Positions 37,945 to 48,583 of a stretch of 64,000 bases of DNA are shown one piece after another (the stretch's first letter is position 1; each line of letters starts with the position of its first letter). This DNA is from Rhizophagus irregularis. Taxonomy: Eukaryota > Glomeromycota > Glomeromycetes > Glomerales > Glomeraceae. The translations under genes and the position numbers were made by a program. The DNA lies in contig NC_089443.1 in assembly GCF_026210795.1 (NCBI RefSeq), positions 4,340,001 through 4,404,000 on the forward strand. Reading direction: 5' to 3'. Below the pieces are notes generated by a model. It made no database searches and was not told the DNA's origin. It worked only from the letters and a program-made list of their open reading frames with translations.

Positions 37945-38406
37945 TGTCATGTGATCGTCATGTGCCACTCCGAAATTGATCGATGTTGCAAATGTTTAAC
38001 TTGATTGACATGTCGGACATAATTAATATGCCGAACATGATTAACATGTCGAACCTAATCAACATGTTGGTTATGATCAACGTATTGAACATGTTAGTCA
38101 TATTATACATAGTAAATATATTAAATTTCTTCTTATATGTATAATTTATTATAAATATAGGTCAATTTTCTTGTTGTAAAAAAGGAGGGAATAAATAAAG
38201 TTTTCATTTTTAAGTTATAAAGTGACAGTTTTTATCAAGTGAAATCCTTTATTCGTGTTTGGAAGTATATGCCGACGTACAGCGCTATACAACACGTCTG
38301 ATCGGATAAATTTTGATATATTGTTTGTCTATACATTACATAAACCTTCTGCTACCTAACCATACAAATTGCTTAATAATTTTAAGCGTAAAGAACTGAT
38401 ACAACA
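37945..38406 (+). repeat. Gypsy A 5' LTR (462 bp)
   Basis: TG...CA ends. Carries five tandem-like GACATG/GAACATG blocks (about 38007-38094), four of which are missing from the 3' copy. An AATAAATAAA signal lies near 38190. Confidence 0.92.
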
Positions 38407-38409
38407 AAT

Positions 38410-38425
38410 TGGTGCCTTCTGCCAG
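38410..38425 (+). promoter_or_regulatory. Primer-binding site of Gypsy A
   Basis: TGGTGCCTTCTGCCAG starts four bases after the LTR end. TGG matches the CCA end of a tRNA and the rest would pair with its acceptor and T stem. The tRNA was not identified. Gypsy B has a similar TGGTGCATGTTCTGA in the same position. Confidence 0.65.
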
Positions 38426-39369
38426 AATTTCTGATCCCTACCTTTAATCCCCTTTTATGTTCCAAAACCATTTTGATCGTAATACTATACACGACGCTAT
38501 ACATAGACAGTTAGGGCTAGATAACGTAACCACCTATCATCGTGACCTTTCGTGTAATAACTGTTACCCATCAGAAATTCCCTTAACACCCACTTTTCAG
38601 CACTTTTTGGACTGGATTTCTTCCAACTATCCAGTTGTAGAATACACCCGATACACTCAACAATATTTTGAAGAGGTTGCGTATTCGATTACTAACACAG
38701 ATATCGATAACGCTATACATAACCTATTGTTCAGCATCCGATACGCTGATATAGAACCAACAATAGATTATACTCTATTGCGTCAGGACCTTATCAACAC
38801 CTATAACTTAACTAACGGATTTTAACAGGACCCTAACGAAGTCCTTTATCAAGTCAGTGAGACTACCACCTCACCAGAACCTGAAGCTTTAAGTGATACT
38901 ACATCCGAAAATTCCAAGGAAAATATTCCCCATTTACATATTCCCCTACCACCTATATACAACACACCGAATAATCCAGCTCCAGTAATCCCACAAGTGA
39001 TTAACATGGCACAACCTAACCAACAGGACTTTCAGCAATTACGCGCAGCAATTGCTGCATTGACCCAAGCATTACCTAACACCAACAATGCTTTGGCCGG
39101 AAATACACAGGCCATTGCCAACCCGCCTAGACGAGAAGGAAAGGTGGCCGAGTTGCCATATTTCTATGGTGGCAACCAGGACCCAGTTGCGTGGTTAGAG
39201 GATTTCACCAGATCCTATAATGCAAATGGTATTGCAAATGTACGAAAATTGGAAGTCGTACCAGCATACCTAAAGGGAGCTGCTTCTACTTGGTGGAACG
39301 CCAACCAAGCATTGCCGAATAATGATCTGAACAAGATTGTTGCGTGGACTGGCAATAAAGATGTGTTCG

Positions 39370-39530
39370 CAATACCCTAATTGCGGATTAATTGCGATTT
39401 GCGATATTGCGGAACATTGCGGATTTTGAAGAATAATTATTCGCAAATCCGCAATCGCAAATAATCCGCAAATCTGCAAATAATCTGCAAATCCGCAAAT
39501 AATCCGCAAATAATCCGAATAATCTCAAAA
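39370..39530. repeat. Left subterminal TTTGCGGAT array of the hAT element
   Basis: TTGCGGA repeats on one strand turn into TCCGCAAAT repeats (about 39430-39520). hAT transposases generally bind subterminal repeats of this kind; the array is matched by the right-end array. Confidence 0.75.
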
Positions 39531-39916
39531 ATTATGATTGACTGTAGATCATCTTCACATGATCATTTTTTTTTTGTAAAATATTCCCACCGAAGCGAAA
39601 AATTTTCTCGCCAGAATACGGGAATATTATTTCCAAAATCCAATTAAAATAATAATAATATATCAGATTATTCAGCCATAATCAATACATTATTTTAACA
39701 ATTATATATATCATTGTATCAAAACTCATTCTATCAAACGTATCACAATATACAATTACGTATCAAAACAATCGCATTATCAAATGTTATTATTTGATCA
39801 ATTAAATAAATATCAGTTTTTACAGTTTTTAGTACCCCAATTGCTTTCTTCCCTCTTCATTTTAAAAATAAAAAATAAAGTATCAGCTTTTAAAATATTG
39901 AATAAATATATTAGAA

Positions 39917-42110
39917 ATGTCAAAAACACCCTGTTCAGTTCTCAATTCAAAAATTCGCAGGAAAAAAGTTTATTTACCCGACGACGATGAAAGCTTAATT
40001 TCAACAGCACTTTCTCTTGTTTGGACAAAGACGGATAAAAAAATTGATTCGTGTACTTTTGAGCAAGATAGAGTAAGAATGTCATATAAAAAAAATGAAG
40101 GTCGTATATATTTTGATCTGGAGGAATCATTGTCAAATTTTACATTTATCGATAAGGTATATGATAATTTTGTCCCCTTCCCCTTTATTTTGTTTCTGTC
40201 TATTTTTCGGTTTTGGACAACTTTGTCCACTTTTTTTCGTCTCTGGACAACTTTGTCCATTTTTACTTCACTTTTTTTTTTCGTCTGGACAACTTTGTCC
40301 ACTTTTTTTTCGCTTTTTTTTTTCGTCTGGACAACTTTGTCCACTTTTTTTTCACTTTTTTTTTTTCGTCTGGACAACTTTGTCCACTTTTTTTTCGCTT
40401 TTTTTTTTCGTCTGGACAACTTTGTCCACTTTTTTTCGCTTTTTTTTTTCGTCTGGACAACTTTGTCCACTTTTTTTTCGCTTTTTTTTTCGTCTGGACA
40501 ACTTTGTCCACTTTTTTTTTCACTTTTTTTTTCCGTCTCCGGACAATTTTGTCCACCTTTTTTTTTCATCTTTTTTTTTTGTCCCTGGACAACTGTAATT
40601 TTATTTTTATTTTTATTTTTGTTTTTTCAGGATAATCTGGCTGAACTTCAGCATTACAAGTCTCTATATGAATTATATAAAAGTAAATACGAATTAGTTT
40701 TGAATCATAATGTTAGCTTAGAGGTAAAGTATAAAAATGATATTAATTTTTAATTTATAAAATTTATATCTTACCTTTTCTTTGTTAATTTCTAATAATA
40801 GAACAAATTGCAAAAGTACTCTACTCCAGTAATGGCGGAAAATACGCGTTCAAGTGACACAGCTGGTACAGCTGATACTGATTCTAATGTTGATGAATCC
40901 TTAAAGCAACTGTTAAATTATTCAACACCCGAACGTTCCCTCTTTGAATCTTCAACATCAACTCCTCGCTCATCATTATATCGCGAGTCTAATAACTCGG
41001 AACTTGCCCGCGTTATAAACTGTGATTTGGCAATGAACAATCTCACAACTTTTGATATAGCAGAAAATATTTGGGCAAATTTAAATCTGCGATGTATTGA
41101 AAAATTTGGTAACCAAAATCACATAAAAAATAATATTACTATTTCAGATATAACGTGGGCCAGCATGACATTGCCAGCTTATCGCAGCTGGAATGCGATG
41201 AAAGATTATTTTGATTATATTGATAGCTGGATGACAAAAATTAATAATTTCTGTAAGTCATATTTGTCAATCATTTGATTACAAAACTTTATAATAATTT
41301 ACATCTTAATTTTATAGGTAATAATAATTCTAAGACTGCTGATATTTCAAATTCAGACTCTATAATTGGAGAATCAAGCTACCATAAAAGTACTGAATTG
41401 AATTCACCTCTACAAGCGCCACAAGTAACTAATGAAAGTGCCGAATTGAATTCACTTTCGCAATCGCTACCGGTAGCTAATGAAAGTGCCGAATCGAATT
41501 CCCCTCCACAAGCGTCACCTGTAGCTAATAAAAGTGATGAACTGAACGCGCCTCCGGTAGCTAATGAAAATAATGAATTGAATTCACAAGCGTTACCGAT
41601 AGCTAATAAAAGCGCCGATAATGAAAGTACCAAATTGAATTCATCTATACAAGCTCCGCCGGTAGCAGTACCAGAAAAAGTATCAGTAGAAGCACCGTCA
41701 ACAAAGGCACCAGTAAAATCACCCACATTGAAATTAGCAGAAAAAGTACCCGGTGCAGAAGTGTTTGTAGTAGTAGAAACACAAACTTCAAAAATGAAAA
41801 CGCCGGTGGAATCACAAGCATTAGTTTCAGAAGTGTCAGAAGAATCTCAAGAACTAGCATCTACATCAACATCATTAGTAAAAAAACGTAAACTTAACTG
41901 TGTTGAAATTTCCTCGGATGAGGATGTTGATGAAAGTGACCATGATGATAAAACTATTATGAAAGAAGAAAAGTTGAATTCTGCCCAAATCTTTTGTTTA
42001 AAAAGGGAAAGAAACTACGTGATATTTTGTTAGCATCAAATGATGAGCAACTCGTTACCTCAGCACCATCAAAAACTTCTGCGATATTCAACGCCTTGGC
42101 TGAATTGTAA
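39917..42110 (+). pseudogene. Accessory gene of the hAT element (unknown function, frameshifted)
   Basis: Four exons in one frame: 39917-40156 (MSKTPCSVLNSKIRRKKV), 40631-40723 (Leu/Tyr/Glu-rich, coiled-coil-like), 40802-41252, and 41318 onward, with GT-AG introns. The large first intron holds a minisatellite. The last exon contains six or seven repeats around NESAELNSPPQAPPVA and a Ser/Asp-rich nuclear-localisation-like stretch (KKRKLN, then SSDEDVDESD). The frame breaks at an A run (about 41999-42004); a shift gives [15 protein letters not shown] and stop at 42108. No catalytic domain recognised. As in other hAT elements with a second gene, it could assist transposase or DNA binding; that is a guess. 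Confidence 0.6.
40200..40600. repeat. GGACAACTTTGTCC minisatellite inside an intron
   Basis: About nine units of roughly 42 bases, each TTTCGTCTGGACAACTTTGTCCACTTTTTTTTCGC with variable T runs. It lies in the first intron of the accessory gene, whose GTATAT donor (40157) and TTTTTTCAG acceptor (40630) bound it. Long ORFs in all frames here are artefacts. Confidence 0.85.
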
Positions 42111-42678
42111 ATGGCTGAAAAAATTACAGTTGTCGACGAGAAGTCCGCTATGGACAGAATTAATCAATGGAAAAAACAGGAGTTATGTTGTGAAAACCTT
42201 GTGATAGCGGCGGAGTCTTTCAATTTGCTACATTTAGCATCATTAGTTCAAATTTATGATGATCTTTCAATGCTTGCTGAAAGATTAGAAATTAAAAATA
42301 CAAAATCCTGGGTGATCTCTTTTATGCGAAGTAAGCTTAATATCGATCAAAAAGCCGAACAGAGAAATAGGTTGGGGTGCGACAGATTGCGCAAGTTATT
42401 TAATGATGGAATAACACCTGCGCAGCTTGCGCAAGCAGGTTGTCGCAAGTGTGATTTTTTTGTAAAGCAAAAATATTATGATATATTTTTGTCTCAAATT
42501 CCCGCTTGACAATCAATTACTTCAAGCCAACCAGATAAACGTATTTCTGAAATTATGTCGAATCAAGATTTCACCATGCAAGAAAGAAAAAGTGATGTTG
42601 TATTTAAATTGAGTTTAAGCGAAGAATTCAGAGATTTAAGGGAGAAGTTTAAAGGAAGTGAGTATATCGAATGGGCAT
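42111..42678 (+). pseudogene. Second accessory ORF of the hAT element, with an in-frame TGA
   Basis: ATG at 42111 directly follows the TAA of the preceding gene. The frame reads MAEKITVVDEKSAMDRINQW and ends at TGA 42507-42509, but remains open in the same frame (SITSSQPDKRISEIMS) to TAA 42676-42678. The TGA looks like a mutated CGA. It may be the C-terminal part of the preceding protein. No family recognised; Cys pair CRKC near the end of the first part. Confidence 0.5.
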
Positions 42679-42884
42679 AATACAGATTATTATTTTTATT
42701 AGTTATAATACAGATTATTATTTTTATTAGTTATAATACAGATTATTATTTTTATTATTTAGATTAAATTGCAGAACGTAAAATTAGGTATACGCAGTAG
42801 ATTATGAAATGCAAATTGCAAAATTTTTATTACAATTAAAAAGTTTTATTTTGGGATTTATAATTCTTTTTTAATATTATGTAA

Positions 42885-43235
42885 AGTGGACAAAATTGTC
42901 CAAAAGATATATTACGTAAGTTGGGATAAATAATTGTACGCAGCATATAAGATATAACAAATGATTTAATTCTAAAAAATAAAAATATATATTACGCGAG
43001 TTGATAAGTGGACAAAATTGTCCAAAAAGGTATATTACGAAATAAGTGGACAAAATTGTCCAAAAAGATATATTACGAAATAAGTTGACAAAATTGTCCA
43101 AAAAGATATATTACGAAATAAGTGGACAAAATTGTCCAAAAAGATATATTACGCGAGTTGGGATAAATAAGTTGGACAAAATTGATATTTACGCGAGTTG
43201 AGATAAATAAGTGGACAAAATTGTCCAAAAAGATA
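42885..43235. repeat. GTGGACAAAATTGTCC minisatellite
   Basis: Seven or eight units of about 37-45 bases (AAAAAGATATATTACGAAATAA spacer) sit between the accessory gene and the transposase gene. They may overlap the transposase promoter. Confidence 0.8.
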
Positions 43236-43518
43236 GATCAACTTTATAATATTTAGTATAAAACGTACGTATTTTCAAAGTTCAAACTTTATCTATTTTT
43301 TTTTTTGGAAAATACTTTAACTTACTTTTTCTGGTTAACCGAAATTCATTAATATTCTCAAAATGTAACTATGTAAGTACGTGACTCAACATCCCTGAAT
43401 ACTCCTGAATTTAAAACCGAATTGTTGTTGACGAAATATTTCGCGCTTATTTTCATCATTTCATTTTTCGTTAGTCATTTATTTTAATATTTTAGGTTCC
43501 TAATTTTTCTTTGATAAA

Positions 43519-45889
43519 ATGACAAGTTCAGAACCTTCAGAAAATCCAAGAAAAGGACATCGTTTTACGGAGATGTGGAATGGACATATGATAAAAGGAG
43601 TACAGAGGACAAGAGGGCACTACGCTGCGACATGTAGCTATTGTAACTTTTATTGGAAGGATGGGAAACCTCACGTTTTACGTGAGCACTTGGCAAATCA
43701 TTGCCGAAAATGTCCGCAAGAAGTGTCATTACAGTTCGCAAAAATTGTAGGTAATGAAATAGCAGAGAACGAAGAAGATGATGAAAGCGACTCAGAATTA
43801 ACAACTAAAAAACAAAGGCTCAATGATGGCCAAACATCCATCTGATCTTTTTACAAGAATAAAGAGTTAGAAAAAGGATATAGTGATGAAATACATCGTT
43901 CAATAACGAAAGCATTCGTAATGTGCAATATTCCTTTTAGCATAATTGAAAATCCTTGGTTTATCGATTTGATCAAAACTTTACAACCAGGATATGATCC
44001 TCCCTCAAGGCAAGTTTTGAGTGGTACTTTATTAGAATCTGAAACATCTCGCGTAAATATACGCATTATGAATGAATTAAGTGCTGACAATAACTTTACT
44101 ATTGGTAAGATTTTTAATTTAAATTAAAATGAAGAAATTTTTGTAAAATATTGACAGTTTTGATATGTATTTATGTTCATTAGCGATGGATGGTTGGACC
44201 GATCCACACGGGAATAGCCTTTGGGCATTCATGTTAATGACTGGGTCAATAAAAGAATATCTTTTAAGTCTTGAGGATCTTTCAAATATTCGCCATACAG
44301 GAGAGCATTTATCTAACGTTATTGAGGAAGTTATCAATAAAGTGGGAGCCAAAAAGTTTGTTGCTATTGTGTCAGATAATGGCTCGAATGTTGCAGCAGC
44401 ACGTAAGATAATTGCCAACAATTACCCAAATATCATTAATGTGCGATGTATCGCGCATTGCGTAAACCTGATAAGCACGTCTATTGTAAAAATAGATGAA
44501 GTTAAATATATAGTGAGATGTGCAAATATTCTCACAAAATATTTTAAAAATTCTACCCTTGGTTCATCATGGCTCAATGAAGCAATCAAAAGTAAAAATA
44601 TTGAAGGCGGAGGGCTGAAGACTTACGTAGAAACAAGATGGACGACTGTCTATGAATGTGTACATTCTGTGTGGAGATTAAAAGATGCTTTACAGCACGT
44701 ATGTTAATAAGATGAATTATTTTTTTTTTAAAAAAAAAAAATTTAATTTTATTTAAATTAGGTTCTGGAAAATCACGAACACAAAATTTCAAATCAAGCT
44801 ATTAAAACTATTTTGAAAAAACGAGGGTTTTTTGATGATGTTCGCGTAATATCAGAAATTCTTAAACCGATAAAAGAGGCAATTCTTATGCTTGAAAGAA
44901 CGTATACTACATTGGCAGATTGTTACCTTTATCTCCTTAGAATTGCAACCTTTTTTAAACAAATGCCAATGAATGATTACCGCTCATTAAAGAATTCTTG
45001 TATTAAAGCCTTCAATGAGAGGTAATATTCAAAATAATTTTAGTTTAATAAAAAACTAAATAATGAAGTAATCAAATTTCTTTAATAGATACAAAGAATT
45101 TGATGAAGATATTTACTTATTGGCTTTCTTTCTCCATCCGCAATATAAAGGTATTACTAATATAAGAAAAAATAATTAAATAAGATAAATAATTTATTCT
45201 TTATAAATATTGTAGGAGCGGGTATCCACAATACTCAATTTGAACGTATCCAAAAAACTGCGCTTAATATTTGGAAGAATTTGGGTCATAAGAAAACTTC
45301 TGGTTTAGAACTTAAGGCACAGCTTCGCAAGTATTTGGACCAAGATAACCCTTATAGCGCACCATATTCAAATAATGATGGGCCTTTTCAGTGGTGGAAC
45401 TTAATAATTGATGGGCGCAGCTCATTATCTCGTCTTGCAAAAATTGTTTTTTCAATAACGCCACATTCAGCCAGCTGCGAACGCCTTTTTTCAGCCCTTG
45501 GATGGATGTTTGGTAAAAGGAGAACAAATCTAAATGTGCAAACCATCGAATGTATGTCCAAAATTTATACTCATAATATTCATTCACTTTCAAATAGTAA
45601 AAGATCCTTGAATCACATTGGAAATAGCATATCAAATGACGATGTTCAAAAAATGATAGATAATTTATTTGAAGAGGGAGACATATTAAATGAGAATGAA
45701 GATGAAGAGGAGGAATATGAAGAGCCACCCAATATACAAAAAGAAAGTGTTGACGAGATGTTAAATATCGAACAAGTGATAGATTTGGGACCGTGGGTGT
45801 ATATTGAATCTTCCGAGATTCCATTCATGTTTAATAATAAATATGATAGTGATAATGACGACGACTGGAATCCAGAAGAGATTGTTTAG
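43519..45889 (+). pseudogene. hAT transposase (BED finger, RNase-H-like core, C-terminal hAT domain), one premature TGA
   Basis: Cut-and-paste transposase. Exons: 43519-44104, 44184-44698, 44762-45021, 45089-45150, 45216-45889; all four introns are GT-AG and in frame. Exon 1 has a BED zinc finger (CSYC then H and H-x-C in REHLANHCRKC). Catalytic acidic residues are visible: first Asp in MDGWTDP (exon 2 start), second in VSDNGSN, Glu in PHSASCERLFSALGW of the hAT dimerisation domain. The C-terminus is acidic. A single in-frame TGA (43843-43845) breaks exon 1; a CGA-to-TGA change would explain it. An alternative start after the stop would lack the BED finger. The element may be recently inactivated. 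Confidence 0.9.
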
Positions 45890-45984
45890 TAATAATAAAT
45901 TGTAATAAAAACAATTTTATTTTGTAATTACTAATAAAATATAAACAATAAAAATAATGATGATCCTCTACTCGATAAATAATA

Positions 45985-46280
45985 AAAAGTGGACAATTTT
46001 GTCCATTTTGTAAACTCATGAATCATGTTAATTTAATCTTCGCAATTAAATATAACCAAATTTATTTATATACTAAAAAGTGGACAATTTTGTCCATTTT
46101 GTAAACTCATGAATCATGTTAATTTAATCTTCGCAATTAAATATAACCAAATTTATTTATATACTAAAAAGTGGACAATTTTGTCCATTTTGTAAACTTA
46201 TGAATCATGTTAATTTAATCTTCACAATTAAATATAACCAAATTTATTTATATACTAAAAGTGGACAATTTTGTCCACTT
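45985..46280. repeat. GTGGACAATTTTGTCC tandem repeat
   Basis: Three nearly identical units of about 92 bases plus a partial one. Each starts AAAAGTGGACAATTTTGTCC and continues with TAAACTCATGAATCATG. The motif is the reverse complement of that at 42885-43235, so the two arrays face each other across the transposase gene. Confidence 0.85.
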
Positions 46281-46284
46281 ATTC

Positions 46285-46590
46285 ACAAATTTGCGATAAT
46301 GTAAATTATTTGCAGATTTGCGGATTATTTGCGATACTATGCGGATTTGCGGGTTATTTGCGGTACTATAAATTATTTGCGGGTTATTTGCGGTACTATA
46401 AATTATTTGCGGGTTATTTGCGGTACTATAAATTATTTGCGGGTTATTTGCGGTACTATAAATTATTTGTGGGTTTGCGGTTATTTGCGGATTTGCGGAT
46501 TATTTGCGGGTTTGCGAATTATTTGCAGGTTTGCGAATTACTAAGCGCAATTGATTTCCAAAACCCGCAATATTGCGGATTTTGGAAATC
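46285..46590. repeat. Right subterminal TTTGCGG array of the hAT element
   Basis: Units GCGGTACTATAAATTATTT and GCGGGTTATTT repeat in tandem, then TTTGCGGGTTTGCGAATTA. Mirrors the left array. Final part AACCCGCAATATTGCGGATTT forms a short hairpin before the terminus. Confidence 0.8.
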
Positions 46591-47334
46591 AATTGAGGAC
46601 CCATCTTTAACTGGCAACAATAACAATACGGATTTTATATTGAATTTCCCTGCCGCCTTCAGAACGCAAACCTTGATCAAAATCTGGACCACGGAATTGG
46701 AACAAAGAAGACAGCAGCCCGGCGAAGACGTAAACACATACGCCGCTGCTCTACAAGAATTATATAGAAGGGTGGAGACTAACGCCTTCGCATATCCAGA
46801 AGCTATTAAAGCTCGTAAATTTGTAAACGGGTTGTTGCCTGACTTGTACATCACCGTAAAACCACATAACGATCAAACCTGGAACGCTGCAGTAGACAGA
46901 GCGAAGGCCTATGAGTTAACCCATCAAGACCAACATGCGGTAAACGCCTATCTTAATAAATTCGCTCCTGCAGGCACTAATACTCAAACGGAAGACCTAT
47001 ACAAAGCCATTCAGGATTTGACTAGACAGGTACAACAGTTGAGTACCGGAAATAGGGGATATAGGGGAAACAATTATCGAAATCTGCAGCAAGTGACGCC
47101 ACAGCTGCAACAATCGTTAAATAGAAGGATTGTTTGTTACTCTTGTGGACAGCCTGGGCACATAGTAAGGAATTGCCCTGACCGAAATAACAATACGACA
47201 TCAGTCGCAAATAATGGTGAAGGAAGATCTAATCCTCAACCAACTAGTGTGGGCAATTCCAACAATAATCAACTCGCCCAATTACAACAATTACTAGCCC
47301 AATTAGTCCCACAAGAAACTGATAAGGATCAGTC

Positions 47335-47341
47335 TTTAAAC
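47335..47341 (+). promoter_or_regulatory. -1 ribosomal frameshift heptamer at the Gypsy A gag/pol junction
   Basis: The gag frame reads TCT TTA AAC TAG, so TTTAAAC fits the X XXY YYZ rule exactly and stands directly before the gag stop. In the -1 frame translation continues LEGVPHESE and runs open to the Gypsy B insertion at 47522, then in the same frame after it (56040 onward) into the protease. A downstream stimulatory structure was not worked out. Confidence 0.75.
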
Positions 47342-47521
47342 TAGAAGGCGTACCTCATGAGAGTGAGAGTACAAGCCAACATACAATTCCCTCAAACCTC
47401 ACATTATTAGAAACCTATCCCGCCACCAGAACTACGAGGAGCAAGGCAAGGTTAAATCCTTTGGAAGGAATAGCAAAGGATAAAACGTTAGAAGAGGATG
47501 AAGCTCAGATACGGGTTACGC

Positions 47522-48583
47522 TGTAAACGGCCAAATTTCAAGCATGAAAAGATGATAAAATTCAACCACCAAATGTAATTGCCAAATATTAAGAACGAAC
47601 AAATTGATTATGAATTGACGTAGATGGATAAATAATTAGCCGAAAAGGATAAACATTTAGGAAGAGTAATGATCTACATGATGTAATATTTATCAAATGA
47701 TTGACAAAGAACCAATAGGATAAATAGAGTTGATCAATTGGGGCTTAGCAATCTTTAACAATAAGAACAATTAGAAAGAATAATTATAAGCTACAAAAGA
47801 TAGATTATAAGCAAAACACATAAAGCAGATTGAAAGAACATATAAAATAATGTCAGAAAGGTTAAAGAACATAAAATAATATAAAAGATAATATAAAAAG
47901 ATTATACAAAGATATTATAAAAGATAATATAAAAGATAGCATATTAAAAGATAGCGTATTTAAAATATAAATAGCATATTAGAAAGATAGTTTAAAGATG
48001 GTATGTAAAAGAACATAAAAGATAGTATATAGATAGAATAGAAAGTAGCATAAAATTTGTATAAAAAGAGAACGGAATTCAAAATAATTCCACAGTTCTC
48101 ATCCACAGAACTCAATAAAAATATAAGTTTCATTTAATTATTTGTTAATGAAGTTTAATGTTAATTAAAGGTAATAGGTTCGCCCTAAACTTTAATTAAT
48201 GTTCACTTAATTAATTTTAATTAAACAAATGAAAATTTTAAGATGAATTAAATATATGTTTTTGAAAAGTAATAATTCGTAGCGAGAGCTATCGAAGTTT
48301 GAAATTAAAGATAAAAAGTGGATATAATTTGGGGAAAATTTAGAGAAGTTAAATTTTATTTTATATCGTTTAATGTTTTATATTACTAACGCTATTTATG
48401 TCATGAACCAAGAATGTTGTTATATGTTGTTCGTTGATTTTGTTGTTCGTTAATTATGTTGTTGATTAATTGTTTGCTCGTTTAATTGTTCGTTCGTTCA
48501 TTTATTCGTTCGTTCGACCATGAGAATGCCCGTTTGATGTGGCAACTCTGTAAATTGATGACAGAGGGAAATGGGGGATCTCA
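47522..48583 (+). repeat. Gypsy B 5' LTR (1062 bp)
   Basis: TG...CA ends; internal AAAGATA-type repeats (about 47870-48050) and CGTTCGTTCG repeats near the end. Followed at once by TATGGTGCATGTTCTGA, the probable primer-binding site. Confidence 0.92.

Larger units (their letters stand above)
39356..46608 (+). mobile_element. 7.25-kb hAT DNA transposon
   Basis: Short inverted ends TAAAGATGTG and the complement of TAAAGATGGG, flanked by the exact 8-bp duplication ACTGGCAA (39348-39355 and 46609-46616). Subterminal arrays of TTTGCGGAT/ATCCGCAAA repeats lie inside both ends. Carries a spliced BED-finger transposase (43519-45889) and a second, degraded gene (39917-42678). Three minisatellite blocks share a GGACAA...TTGTCC near-palindrome. 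It lies inside the gag of Gypsy A, so it arrived later. Confidence 0.92.
38457..47344 (+). pseudogene. Gypsy A gag (split by the hAT element)
   Basis: ATG at 38457. The open frame is interrupted by one in-frame TAA (38823-38825, followed by CAG, probably an old CAA) and then continues in the same frame through MAQPNQQDF, the retrotransposon gag domain (AELPYFYGGNQDPVAWLEDF), to 39355. There the hAT element (39356-46608) lies. After it the same frame continues from 46617 (NNNTDFILNFPAAFRTQTL) through a CCHC zinc knuckle C-x2-C-x4-H-x4-C (CYSCGQPGHIVRNC, about 47137) to TAG at 47342. The product would form the capsid and nucleocapsid of the particle. The TTTAAAC heptamer just before the stop allows -1 shift into pol. 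Confidence 0.88.

Noticed and set aside
39970-40635. Long ORFs in several frames (Lys-rich on minus, Phe-rich on plus)
   Set aside because: All arise from the GGACAACTTTGTCC repeat, which lies in an intron with clear donor and acceptor.
46271-46620. N-terminal extension of the gag ORF over the TTTGCGG repeats
   Set aside because: Open only because the repeat lacks stops; this part belongs to the hAT terminus and true gag resumes at 46617.
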